DNA of 64,000 bases from Myxococcota bacterium (GTDB lineage: Bacteria; Myxococcota_A; UBA9160; UBA6930), in NCBI GenBank assembly GCA_028285625.1, contig JANQOX010000025.1:1-64000 (forward strand). The letters run 5' to 3'. The stretch's first letter is position 1; every line of letters begins with the position of its first letter. The notes under the pieces are model-generated. The model searched no databases. It was not told the DNA's origin and was given only the letters and a program-made list of their open reading frames with translations. Positions 9,233 through 17,465 of this stretch are shown piece after piece. The position numbers and the translations under genes were made by a program.

Positions 9233-10549
9233 ATGGCATGCGCCCCCAACGGACGCTCGTCAGCGGCCCCGCGCGTCGAGCTCGACGGTGAGATCCACCC
9301 CGCCTTCGGAGAGGTGGCCGGCTGCCTGCAGGAGCAGCTGGAGGCCACACCCGGCGGTGCGGCGGTATGCGTCTACCACCGCGGTCAGAAGGTCGTGGAC
9401 CTCTGGGGCGGGGTGCGTGACGCGCGGGGGCGTCCCTGGCTGGCCGACACGATGTCTCCCAGCTTCTCGACGACGAAGGGCGTGGCCTCGACCCTGCTGC
9501 ACGCCGTCGTCGATCGGGGCCTGCTCGACTACGACGACCGTGTCGCCGACCACTGGCCCGAGTTCGCACAGGCGGGCAAGGAGAAGGTGACCGTACGCCA
9601 CGTGCTCGCGCACCAATCGGGCCTCTACCACATTCGCCAGATGATCGACCGCGCCGACCGCATGCTCGACTGGGATCACATGATCCAAGCCATCGAGCGC
9701 GCGAAGCCGCTGCACCCGCCCGGGGAGCGCACGGGGTACCACGGGCTGACCTACGGCTTCATCGTCGGCGAACTCCTCCAGCGGGTGACGGGCAAGGCTC
9801 TCGCCGATCTGGTCCACACCGAGCTCGTCGAGCCGCTGGGCCTCGACGGGATGTACATCGGGGCGCCCCAGGGCGAGCTGCATCGGGCGGCCGAGCTGCT
9901 CTGGCCGAAGCGCAACATCCTCACGCCGGTGCTCCCCGCCGGAACGACGCGTCTGCTGCTGCAGGCGGCATCGCCCGCCCTCAAGCTGTGGGCTCGATTG
10001 CTGTCGGTGCAACTCGACGTCGGAAGCATCCTCGACTCCCTTGCCCCTCGCGGCATCGGGCACTTCGACTTCGGCTCCGACGCCACGCTGCGCGCGTCGA
10101 TCCCGGCGGCGAACGGCCTGTTCACCGCTCGCTCGCTCGCGCGCATGTATGCTGCCCTCGCGGGCGGCGGGCAGATCGACGAGGCGCGCATCCTCTCGAG
10201 GCGCACGCTCCGCCGCGCCACTCGCCAACAGCGCCACGGTGGGCGACTCGCCGTGATCCCCTTCGACATGCGCTGGCGGCTGGGATATCACGGGGTCTTC
10301 ACCACGGCGGGCAGCCCGGAGCACGCCTTCGGCCACTTCGGCTTCGGGGGTTCGGGTGCCTGGGCCGAGCCGCGCCGCGATCTGGCGGTGGGGATGATCG
10401 TCAACTCCGGCCTGGGAACGCCGTTCGGCGACCTTCGGATCGCGCGGATCAGCGGAGCCGCGCTGCGGGCCGCAGACGCACGATCGCAGGTGGGTCGCCG
10501 CGTGACGCGGCCGCGTTCGGCGCTGTCGATGGCACACGCCTCGCACTAG
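9233..10549 (+). CDS. Serine hydrolase, beta-lactamase (class C/EstB-like) family
   Basis: A 438-residue protein with the S-x-x-K nucleophile motif (Ser79-T-T-Lys82) and a tyrosine motif Tyr169-His-Gly. These are hallmarks of the class C beta-lactamase fold that also holds carboxylesterases and DD-peptidases. There is no clear signal peptide, which fits a cytoplasmic esterase better than a beta-lactamase. The ATG at 9233 is preceded directly by GTG (9230), which could also be used. It lies 45 bases after the transferase and 111 bases before the hydrogenase operon, and probably belongs to neither. A paralogous protein is encoded at 23891-25177. Substrate unknown. Confidence 0.8.
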   Translation: MACAPNGRSSAAPRVELDGEIHPAFGEVAGCLQEQLEATPGGAAVCVYHRGQKVVDLWGGVRDARGRPWLADTMSPSFSTTKGVASTLLHAVVDRGLLDYDDRVADHWPEFAQAGKEKVTVRHVLAHQSGLYHIRQMIDRADRMLDWDHMIQAIERAKPLHPPGERTGYHGLTYGFIVGELLQRVTGKALADLVHTELVEPLGLDGMYIGAPQGELHRAAELLWPKRNILTPVLPAGTTRLLLQAASPALKLWARLLSVQLDVGSILDSLAPRGIGHFDFGSDATLRASIPAANGLFTARSLARMYAALAGGGQIDEARILSRRTLRRATRQQRHGGRLAVIPFDMRWRLGYHGVFTTAGSPEHAFGHFGFGGSGAWAEPRRDLAVGMIVNSGLGTPFGDLRIARISGAALRAADARSQVGRRVTRPRSALSMAHASH

Positions 10550-10660
10550 TGCTCGGCCGGCGCGCCGCGACGTCGATCGACAGCCGACGCCCCGCGTGCG
10601 CCATCGGGGTGCCATCGCACTTCGGCGGGCGTCGAGGCTAGGATCAGTCGGGGAGGGCGC

Positions 10661-11782
10661 TTGTCGGAATCCAGTGGAGCCCCGCAGTGGCTCGAGCGTG
10701 GCGGTCTTCAGCAGCTGCTGGACGAACTGCGGGCGCGGGAGTACGACGTTCATGGGCCGGTCCTCCGGGACGGGGCGATCGCCTTCGAGCCGGTCGTGGA
10801 CACGGCGGAGCTGGCCAGCGGCGTCCACGACGTGCAGGAGGCCGGTCGCTATCGCCTGGAGCCGGGCGACGGCGGGCGCACGTTCGCGGTCGTCCATGGC
10901 CCGGCCGCGCTCAAACCCTTCACGTTCGCGCCGCGCGAGCCCCTGCTTCAGGTGCAGATGGACGGCCCGGGTTCGAGCTTCGAGTGCGAGCCCGTCCTGC
11001 CGGACACGGGTCGGGTGGCGGTGCTGGGCGCGCGTCCCTGTGACCTTGCGGCCCTCGCGGTGCAGGACCGGGTCTTCCTCGGAGATCGCTTTCCGGACCC
11101 GCACTACGCGGCTCGTCGCGAGAACCTGCTGACGATCGTCGTGAACTGCACACGCTCGGTCTCCACCTGCTTCTGCACGTCGATGGGAACCGGGCCCGAG
11201 GCCCGTTCGGCGTACGACCTCGCTCTCACCGAGCAGGACGATGGCTTTGTCGTGCGCGCCCGCAGCGACGCCGGGCGGGAGATCCTCGGGGCGCTCGCGC
11301 TCCCCGAGGCCGAGGAGGCCGCGCTCGATCGGGAGCGGATCGACCTCGAAGCCTGTCGCGACGGTATCGACCGGGCGCTGGACACGACGGACCTCCGAGA
11401 GCTCCTCTACGAGAACCTCTCCCATGCCCGTTGGGACGACGTGGGCGAGCGCTGTCTCGGCTGTGGCAACTGCACGATGGTCTGCCCGACGTGCTTCTGC
11501 CACGACCAGCGAGACGAGCCCGAACTCGATGGCAAGGCCTCGCTTCGCGTGCGGCAGTGGGATTCGTGCTTCGACCCGGATCACGCCCGGATCCACGGCT
11601 TCGACTTCCGCGCCCGTGTGCGCGACCGCTATCGGCAGTGGCTCGTCCACAAACTGGCCAGTTGGGAGGACCAGTTCGGCACCTCGGGGTGCGTGGGGTG
11701 CGGGCGTTGCCTCACCTGGTGTCCGGTCGGCATCGACCTGACCGAAGAGGTCGCGGCCATCCGGGGTGGGGGCACCGCGTGA
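10661..11782 (+). CDS. hydB: Group 3b [NiFe] hydrogenase (sulfhydrogenase) beta subunit, Fe-S electron-transfer protein
   Basis: A 373-residue iron-sulfur subunit that links the catalytic module to the flavin subunit. Two [4Fe-4S] ferredoxin-like clusters are visible: C-L-G-C-G-N-C...C-P from about Cys265 and C-V-G-C-G-R-C...C-P from about residue 346. The TTG start is chosen for the strong GGGGAGGG ribosome site just upstream. It is the first gene of the operon 10661-20880. A -10-like TAGGAT at 10639-10644 has no convincing -35, so promoter identity is unclear. The beta-gamma-delta-alpha order and overlaps identify a group 3b enzyme, known to oxidise or produce H2 with NADP(H) and in some archaea to reduce sulfur. 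Confidence 0.88.
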   Translation: MSESSGAPQWLERGGLQQLLDELRAREYDVHGPVLRDGAIAFEPVVDTAELASGVHDVQEAGRYRLEPGDGGRTFAVVHGPAALKPFTFAPREPLLQVQMDGPGSSFECEPVLPDTGRVAVLGARPCDLAALAVQDRVFLGDRFPDPHYAARRENLLTIVVNCTRSVSTCFCTSMGTGPEARSAYDLALTEQDDGFVVRARSDAGREILGALALPEAEEAALDRERIDLEACRDGIDRALDTTDLRELLYENLSHARWDDVGERCLGCGNCTMVCPTCFCHDQRDEPELDGKASLRVRQWDSCFDPDHARIHGFDFRARVRDRYRQWLVHKLASWEDQFGTSGCVGCGRCLTWCPVGIDLTEEVAAIRGGGTA

Positions 11783-12627
11783 GCGTGACGGCGCCCAGCG
11801 TGCAGGCCCTCGTTCCCGAGCCCGCCGAGATCATCGAGAAGCGAAGCTTCGGGAGCCGCCTTCACGCGTACCGGCTGCGCCTGCGCGACCCCGCGGCGCG
11901 TCCGCGTTTCGACTTCCTGCCGGGGCAGTTCAACATGGTGTACGTGCCCGGCGTCGGCGAGGTCGCCATCTCGATCTCGTCCGACCCCGAGGAAGAAGAC
12001 CTCGAACACACGATCCGCATCGTCGGGCGCACGACCGAAGTGATCGATCGCCTCGACGTCGGCGACGTACTGGGCCTTCGCGGGCCGTTTGGCTCATCGT
12101 GGCCGCTGAACGAGGCGCGCTGGAAGGACGTGCTGGTCGTGACGGGCGGGCTCGGATGCGCCCCCGTGACGGGCGCGATCGACTACATGTTCCGGCGGCG
12201 GGCCAGCTTTGGCCGCATCTCGATCCTGCATGGCGTGAAGCAGCCCGCCGACCTGATCCACCGCGATCGCTTCGAGGCGTGGCGGCGTGAGCCCGACACC
12301 TGGGTCGGCTTGACGGCCGACCAGCCCGACCGGGCCTGGCGAGACCGCGTGGGCGTCGTGACGGAGCTCTTCGAAGAGGTGGAGATCGATCCCGTCCGGA
12401 CGGTGGTCTTCGTCTGCGGGCCGCAGGTGATGGCGGTCATGGCGGTCCGGATCCTCGAGCGGCGGGGCGTGCCGAGTTCGCGGATCTTTCTCTCCCTGGA
12501 GCGCAGCATGAAGTGCGCCGTGGGGCTCTGCGGCCACTGCCAGTTCGGCCCCGAGTTCGTGTGCAAGGACGGTCCGATCTTCTCGCACGAGCGAGTCGCG
12601 CGGTTCTTCGGGGTTCCGGGGCTGTGA
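11779..12627 (+). CDS. hydG: Group 3b hydrogenase gamma subunit, FAD/NAD(P)-binding with [2Fe-2S] site
   Basis: A 282-residue ferredoxin-NADP reductase-like diaphorase subunit, expected to exchange electrons with NADP(H). The N-terminal half is the FAD barrel, with F-L-P-G-Q-F-N near residue 55. The nucleotide domain begins at V-V-T-G-G-L-G-C-A-P, with a later F-V-C-G-P-Q motif. The C-terminus carries Cys residues in M-K-C-A-V-G-L-C-G-H-C plus a later Cys, the [2Fe-2S] site of this family. The GTG start at 11779 overlaps the beta-subunit stop (GTGA). GTG 11785 is an alternative start. Confidence 0.88.
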   Translation: MSVTAPSVQALVPEPAEIIEKRSFGSRLHAYRLRLRDPAARPRFDFLPGQFNMVYVPGVGEVAISISSDPEEEDLEHTIRIVGRTTEVIDRLDVGDVLGLRGPFGSSWPLNEARWKDVLVVTGGLGCAPVTGAIDYMFRRRASFGRISILHGVKQPADLIHRDRFEAWRREPDTWVGLTADQPDRAWRDRVGVVTELFEEVEIDPVRTVVFVCGPQVMAVMAVRILERRGVPSSRIFLSLERSMKCAVGLCGHCQFGPEFVCKDGPIFSHERVARFFGVPGL

Positions 12628-13418
12628 GCGCGGTGGCACCGGCGCGACCGCGCCTCGCCGTGTTCAAGTTCGCCTCGTGCGATGGCTGCCAGCTTCAGCT
12701 GCTGAACCTCGAAGAAGAGCTTCTGGCGTTGGCCGAGCGCTTCGAGGTCGCGCACTTTCTCGAGGCGTCGAGCCGGGTCCTCGAGGGCCCCTATGACGTC
12801 GTCCTCGTCGAAGGCAGCATCACGACGGCGCACGACGCCGAGCGGATCCGGGGCATTCGCGAGCAGGCCGGGTGGCTCGTGGCGATCGGCGCGTGTGCGA
12901 CGGCGGGAGGCATCCAACACCTTCGCAACACCGCCGCGGTCGAGGACTGGAAGCGCGAGGTCTACCCCCACCCTGAGTGGATCGAAGTGCTCGAGACATC
13001 CACGCCGATCTCCGACCACGTCCGCGTGGACCACGAGATCCACGGCTGTCCCGTCGACAAGCACGAGGTGCTGCGGGTGCTGACCCGGTCCCTGCTGGGC
13101 GCGCTGCCCGACCCGCCCCGCGGAAGCGTGTGCGTCGAGTGCAAGCGGCGAGGCCAGGTCTGCGTCACCGTGGCCCGGGGCATCCCCTGCATGGGGCCGG
13201 TGACCCGGGCGGGATGCGGCGCGCTTTGCCCCAGTCTGGGCCGAGATTGCTACGCGTGCTTCGGCCCGTCCCGTGATGCCGACCCGGCGGCGCTCGCCAA
13301 CCGTTTCCGCGAACTGGGCCTGTCTCCTCATGACATCGCGCGGCGGTTCCGTGGCATCACGGGCGGGGACCCGGTGTTCCGGGATGCGGCGCAGGCCCTG
13401 GAGGACTCGGATGGCTGA
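12624..13418 (+). CDS. hydD: Group 3b hydrogenase delta (small) subunit
   Basis: The 264-residue small subunit, carrying the Fe-S relay to the NiFe centre. Visible cluster cysteines are S-C19-D-G-C22-Q, the later G-A-C-A-T, H-G-C-P, and a cysteine-rich C-terminal third (C-V-E-C, then several Cys up to C-Y-A-C-F-G) for the medial and distal clusters. No twin-arginine signal is present, so the enzyme is cytoplasmic. GTG at 12624 overlaps the gamma-subunit stop by four bases. The 3' end overlaps the large-subunit start by 8 bases. Confidence 0.9.
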   Translation: MSAVAPARPRLAVFKFASCDGCQLQLLNLEEELLALAERFEVAHFLEASSRVLEGPYDVVLVEGSITTAHDAERIRGIREQAGWLVAIGACATAGGIQHLRNTAAVEDWKREVYPHPEWIEVLETSTPISDHVRVDHEIHGCPVDKHEVLRVLTRSLLGALPDPPRGSVCVECKRRGQVCVTVARGIPCMGPVTRAGCGALCPSLGRDCYACFGPSRDADPAALANRFRELGLSPHDIARRFRGITGGDPVFRDAAQALEDSDG

Positions 13419-14718
13419 GCGCCGAACCATCGAGGTCGGCGCGCTCGCTCGCGTCGAAGGGGAGGGCGCCCTGCACGTGGCGCTCGAGGGCACGGCCATC
13501 ACGGACCTGCGCCTCGAGATCTACGAGCCGCCGCGCTTCTTCGAGAGCTTCCTCCGCGGCCGCGCGCTGGAAGAGGTGCCCGACCTGACCGCGCGCATCT
13601 GCGGGATCTGTCCGGTGGCTTACCAGATGAGTTCGGTCCAGGCGATCGAGCGGGCTCTGGGCGTCACACCCGATCCGCCGACCCGCGCGCTTCGCCGGCT
13701 CTACTACGCGGGCGAGTGGATGGAGAGCCATCTGCTGCACATGGTCTTCCTCGCGGCGCCTGACTTCCTGGGTCTCGATGACGGGATGGCGGTCGCGCGC
13801 CTGCACCGCGAGCCGGTCGAGCGCGCCCTGCGTCTCCGCAAGCTGGGCAATCGGATCCTCGCGACCCTGGGCGCTCGCCCCGTGAACCCCGTCGGCGTCT
13901 GCATCGGCGGGTTCCATCGCAGTCCCGACCCGGCGACGCTCCACGCCCTCGCGGAAGACCTGCGGACCGAGCGGGGCGAGGCCGAGGCCCTGCTCGACTG
14001 GTTCACGACCCTCGACGTCCCACGGCGTCCCCAGGACGTCGAGCTCGTGGCGCTTCGGCATCCCGACGAGTACCCGATGAACGAGGGGCGGATCGTCTCG
14101 TCGCGAGGCCTCGACATCGAAGTCGATGCGTTCGAGGACACGTTCGAAGAGACCCAGGTCCCCCACTCGACGGCCCTCCACAGCCGGATCCGCGGGCGCG
14201 GTGCCTACCTGGTGGGGCCCCTGGCGCGCGTCTCCCTGAACCGCGATCGCCTGTCCCCGGCGGCGAGCGCGGCGCTCGCGAGCGTGGCGGATCGCTTCGA
14301 CCAGCCCGATCCGGCGGCGTCGGTGTTCGCGCGCGGGATCGAAGTGATCCAGGCGATCGACGAGGCCCTCGCCGCCATCGACGGATGGGCGGGGGCGGCC
14401 ACCGTCCCCACCTGGGCGCCGCGCGCGGGGGAGGGCATGGCCGTGACCGAGGCGCCCCGCGGGCTGTTGGCCATCGCGATCCGTGGCGACGCTCGCGGCG
14501 AGGTCGAGCGGATCCGGATCGTACCGCCGACTTCCCAGAACCAGGCGCAGATCGAGGCCGACCTGCGCGCGCTCCTGCCGCAGATCCTCGATCGACCTCA
14601 CGAAGAGATGCAGCGTCGTTGCGAATCCGCGATTCGAGACTACGACCCGTGCATCTCCTGCGCCGTGCACTTTCTCGATCTGCGCGTCGATCGGGGGGAC
14701 CCGTGCGACTCCGCGTGA
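13411..14718 (+). CDS. hydA: Group 3b hydrogenase alpha (large, NiFe) subunit
   Basis: A 435-residue catalytic subunit. Both nickel-binding pairs are intact: R-I-C64-G-I-C67 near the N-terminus and D-P-C414-I-S-C417-A-V-H420 near the C-terminus. A 15-residue tail (421-435) after His420 is the expected peptide removed by the maturation protease encoded next door. ATG 13411 lies inside the delta gene and the 3' end overlaps the protease gene by 16 bases. The two C-x-x-C pairs place it among true hydrogenases rather than complex I-like subunits. Reaction: reversible H2 oxidation with NADP(H) through gamma. Confidence 0.92.
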   Translation: MAERRTIEVGALARVEGEGALHVALEGTAITDLRLEIYEPPRFFESFLRGRALEEVPDLTARICGICPVAYQMSSVQAIERALGVTPDPPTRALRRLYYAGEWMESHLLHMVFLAAPDFLGLDDGMAVARLHREPVERALRLRKLGNRILATLGARPVNPVGVCIGGFHRSPDPATLHALAEDLRTERGEAEALLDWFTTLDVPRRPQDVELVALRHPDEYPMNEGRIVSSRGLDIEVDAFEDTFEETQVPHSTALHSRIRGRGAYLVGPLARVSLNRDRLSPAASAALASVADRFDQPDPAASVFARGIEVIQAIDEALAAIDGWAGAATVPTWAPRAGEGMAVTEAPRGLLAIAIRGDARGEVERIRIVPPTSQNQAQIEADLRALLPQILDRPHEEMQRRCESAIRDYDPCISCAVHFLDLRVDRGDPCDSA

Positions 14719-15179
14719 TCGGCGTCGGGACCGACTGGGGGGACGACCGGGCGGGCCTGCGGGTGGCCGAGCTGCTGGAGCGTCGGCTTCCGGCGGACGT
14801 CGGCGTCGTCGCTTGCCGCAACCCGGGCCTCGAGCTGGCCGATGCGCTTCGCGGGGTGGACGCCGCCGTCGTCGTGGACGCGGTGCGCTCGGGGTCCCCT
14901 GCGGGCCATGTCCGACGCGTGGAACCCGAGGCGCTGGCCGAGCCCCGCGCGTTTTCCACGCACGGTCTGGGCGTCGTCGAGGGGCTGGCCCTCGCACGCG
15001 CGCTCGGGTGCGCGCCCGCCCGACTCGCCATCGTGGGGATCGAAGCGGACCACCTGGGCGGAGAGACCCTGTCTCCTGCGGTCGAGCGAGGCGCCCGGGC
15101 GGCCTGCGAACACGTGCTCGAGCTGCTTGCCGACCTGCGCGCGATGCAGCCGGATACCGGGGGGGCCGCGCGTGCATGA
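14703..15179 (+). CDS. Hydrogenase maturation endopeptidase (HycI/HyaD family)
   Basis: A 158-residue protease that trims the large-subunit tail after nickel insertion. The N-terminus has G-V-G-T-D-W-G-D-D-R-A-G, the family nickel-sensing acidic motif. The second acidic residue lies in V-V-D-A-V and the conserved histidine in T-H-G-L-G. GTG at 14703 gives a natural N-terminus and overlaps the alpha gene. Placement right after its likely substrate gene supports the role. Confidence 0.85.
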   Translation: MRLRVIGVGTDWGDDRAGLRVAELLERRLPADVGVVACRNPGLELADALRGVDAAVVVDAVRSGSPAGHVRRVEPEALAEPRAFSTHGLGVVEGLALARALGCAPARLAIVGIEADHLGGETLSPAVERGARAACEHVLELLADLRAMQPDTGGAARA

Positions 15180-15414
15180 GGCGCGGCTATGTCTCTCGTT
15201 GCTGTCCCTCGCCCAGGAGCACCTGGAGCGGGAGGGCGGCGAGCGGATTCTCGCGCTGCGGATCGAGGTGGGTGATCTCTGCGGCGTCGTGCCCGAGGCC
15301 CTCGCTGCGGCCTTTCCGATCTGCGCCGCCGACACGCCGGCGGCGGGCGCCGATCTTCGGCTCGATCGCACGCGGGGTCGCACCTTGATGCTTCGCGACA
15401 TGGAGGTGGTCTGA
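15172..15414 (+). CDS. hypA: HypA-like nickel chaperone lacking the zinc-ribbon domain
   Basis: An 80-residue protein; ordinary HypA has about 113-118 residues. The N-terminal nickel site V(M)-H-E is kept (His2, Glu3), and the first 65 residues align with the HypA helix/strand domain. The zinc-binding domain with two C-x-x-C pairs is absent. The text runs from D-L-R-L-D-R-T-R-G straight into R-T-L-M-L-R-D-M-E-V-V, which matches the last strand of full-length HypA. The frame is intact: there is no frameshift, and the stop overlaps the HypB start. GTG 15172 is chosen for His2. HypA normally passes nickel with HypB, and the zinc domain contributes structure and metal sensing. Function without it is inferred, not known. 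Confidence 0.75.
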   Translation: MHEARLCLSLLSLAQEHLEREGGERILALRIEVGDLCGVVPEALAAAFPICAADTPAAGADLRLDRTRGRTLMLRDMEVV

Positions 15415-16136
15415 TGTGTGGAACGTGCGGCTGCGGCCGCGAGTCGGAGGGCGACGTCGCCCACCAGGCCTTGCACGAGCGCGAGACCCGACGCGTCGCG
15501 GTCGAGCGATCGCTCCTCGAGGACAACGACCGAAGGGCCGAGGCACTGCGAAAGCGTCTGGCCGAGCGGGGCGTCGAGGCGATCGGGCTGCTGGGCGGAC
15601 CCGGTGCCGGCAAGACGACGCTTCTCGAGGCCACGCTTCGTGCTCTGGGCGACGGCGCGGGCCGCGAGGCGGTCGTCGAAGGCGACTGCGCGACCGACCT
15701 CGACGCCCGGCGAATCGCCGCCTGCGGGGCCCGGGTCGCGCAGGTCGCGACAGGGGCGCTCTGTCACTTGGATGCGCATCTCGTGGAGCACGCCCTCGCC
15801 GAGCTGGATCTCGAGGGCGTCTCGCGGGTCTGGGTGGAGAACGTCGGCAACCTGGTCTGCCCGGCGCCCTTCGCCTGCGGCGAGTCCCGGCGGGTGGTCG
15901 TCGTCTCGGTCACCGAGGGCGACGACAAGCCCGAAAAGTACCCCGCCATGTTCGCCGTGGCGGACCTGTTGGTGGTGAGCAAGGTCGACCTGCTTCCGCA
16001 CGTGGACTTCGATCTCGCGCGTTGTGTGGCGGGCGCGCGAGACGCCCGGCCGGACCTGCCGGTCCTCGCGCTCTCGGCGCGCGACGGCCGCGGTCTCGAC
16101 GCCTGGCTCGACTGGGCCGGTCTGGAGCGCGCCTAG
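15414..16136 (+). CDS. hypB: Hydrogenase nickel incorporation GTPase HypB
   Basis: A 240-residue GTPase that loads nickel into the large subunit. The N-terminus M-C-G-T-C-G-C-G keeps the high-affinity nickel motif (Cys2, Cys5, Cys7). The P-loop G-G-P-G-A-G-K-T-T is at residues 61-69, followed by G-D-C-A-T-D, T-G-A-L-C-H-L-D-A (metal site at the dimer face) and E-N-V-G-N-L-V-C-P. There is no histidine-rich storage stretch. The ATG overlaps the hypA stop by one base. Confidence 0.93.
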   Translation: MCGTCGCGRESEGDVAHQALHERETRRVAVERSLLEDNDRRAEALRKRLAERGVEAIGLLGGPGAGKTTLLEATLRALGDGAGREAVVEGDCATDLDARRIAACGARVAQVATGALCHLDAHLVEHALAELDLEGVSRVWVENVGNLVCPAPFACGESRRVVVVSVTEGDDKPEKYPAMFAVADLLVVSKVDLLPHVDFDLARCVAGARDARPDLPVLALSARDGRGLDAWLDWAGLERA

Positions 16137-16137
16137 C

Positions 16138-16356
16138 ATGTGTCTGGCCGTTCCGGGCCAGGTTCGCGATGTCCGAGAGGATGCGGGGCTGCGGGTGGCC
16201 TCCGTCGACTTCGGCGGCGTGCGCCGAGAGGTCTGTCTCGAGACGCTTCCGCAGGCGCGTGCAGGGGACTGGATCCTCGTTCACGCGGGGTTCGCGCTTC
16301 AGTGCCTGGATGAGGCTGCGGCAGCCGAGCTTCTCGCGTGGTATGGCGAGTCGTGA
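16138..16356 (+). CDS. hypC: Hydrogenase assembly chaperone HypC
   Basis: A 72-residue HypC/HupF-family chaperone. The defining start M-C-L-A-V-P-G is intact; Cys2 binds the Fe(CN)2CO unit and contacts HypD and the large subunit. ATG 16138 is fixed by this motif and sits one base after the hypB stop. Confidence 0.93.
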   Translation: MCLAVPGQVRDVREDAGLRVASVDFGGVRREVCLETLPQARAGDWILVHAGFALQCLDEAAAAELLAWYGES

Positions 16357-17465
16357 GGTACGTCGACGAATACCGCGACCCGGTCGCCGTGCAGCGACTC
16401 GCCGAGGCCATCCGCGCTCGGGCCACACGCCGCTACACGCTGATGGAGGTCTGTGGCGGGCAGACCCACGCCATCCTGGCCAGTGGGCTGGATGCGCTCG
16501 TGGCCGATCGGGTCGAACTGCTCCACGGTCCGGGCTGCCCGGTCTGTGTGACGCCGCTCGAAACCCTCGACCGCGCGCGACTGCTGGCCGAACGCCCGGA
16601 CGTGGTCCTGTGCAGCTTTGGGGACATGCTGCGCGTGCCCGGCTCGCGCGGCGATCTGCTCGCCGCGCGAACTCATGGCGCCGACGTGCGGGTGGTCTAC
16701 TCGCCCCTCGACGCCGCGCGCCTGGCCGAGCGCCTGCCCGACCGTCAGGTCGTCTTCCTGGCCGTCGGCTTCGAGACGACGGCGCCGGCGGTGGCCGGAG
16801 CGGGCCGCTGGGCCCTAGAGCGGGGCCTCACCAACTTTCGCCTGCTCGTCTCCCACGTGAGGGTGCCCCCGGCGCTCGAGGCGATTTGCGGTGCGCCGGA
16901 CTCTCGTGTCGAGGGGTTCCTCGCGGCCGGGCACGTGTGCACCGTGATGGGAACCGAGGAGTACGAGCCGATCGTGCGCCGCCACCGCGTACCGATCGTC
17001 GCCACGGGGTTCGAGCCCGTCGACATCCTCCACGGCGTGCTGATGGCGGTCGAGCAGCTGGAGCGCGACGAGCCGAAGGTCGAGATCCAGTACACGCGTG
17101 CGGTGCGACGCGGCGGAAACCCGGCGGCCCAGGCGCTGGTGGACGACGTCTTCGAGGTGGCGGACCGGGCGTGGCGCGGGATCGGCGTGCTCCCTGGTGG
17201 CGGGCTTCGCCTCCGCGCGCGCTACGCGGGGCTCGATGCAGAAGCGTTGCTGGAAGGACGGGCGGTCGAGGCCCCGGAACCCGCGGCTTGCCGGGCCGGG
17301 GATGTCCTTCGCGGACGGTTGCGCCCGCCGGACTGCCCCGAGTTCGGCCGCACGTGCAGCCCGGAACATCCCCTGGGCGCACCCATGGTGTCGAGCGAGG
17401 GCGCGTGCGCCGCGTACTTTGCGTATCGGACCGATCGTGATGGGCCCAAGGAGGATGCGGCATGA
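16353..17465 (+). CDS. hypD: Hydrogenase formation protein HypD
   Basis: A 370-residue Fe-S scaffold on which the Fe(CN)2CO unit is built with HypC and HypE. Motifs seen: E-V-C-G-G-Q-T-H, H-G-P-G-C-P-V-C, G-F-E-T-T-A-P, and the C-terminal cysteines for the [4Fe-4S] cluster (D-C-P-E-F-G-R-T-C and G-A-C-A-A-Y). GTG 16353 is chosen because it gives the family start V-R-Y-V-D-E-Y-R-D and a GTGA overlap with hypC. Confidence 0.93.
   Translation: MRYVDEYRDPVAVQRLAEAIRARATRRYTLMEVCGGQTHAILASGLDALVADRVELLHGPGCPVCVTPLETLDRARLLAERPDVVLCSFGDMLRVPGSRGDLLAARTHGADVRVVYSPLDAARLAERLPDRQVVFLAVGFETTAPAVAGAGRWALERGLTNFRLLVSHVRVPPALEAICGAPDSRVEGFLAAGHVCTVMGTEEYEPIVRRHRVPIVATGFEPVDILHGVLMAVEQLERDEPKVEIQYTRAVRRGGNPAAQALVDDVFEVADRAWRGIGVLPGGGLRLRARYAGLDAEALLEGRAVEAPEPAACRAGDVLRGRLRPPDCPEFGRTCSPEHPLGAPMVSSEGACAAYFAYRTDRDGPKEDAA

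Noticed and set aside
9233..10549. A true beta-lactamase (resistance gene)
   Set aside because: No signal peptide and EstB-like motifs; the cytoplasmic esterase branch fits better.
15172..15414. HypA seen as a frameshifted pseudogene
   Set aside because: The frame continues to a normal HypA C-terminal strand and stop, and the stop overlaps hypB in the usual way; no zinc-domain sequence is present in any frame between.
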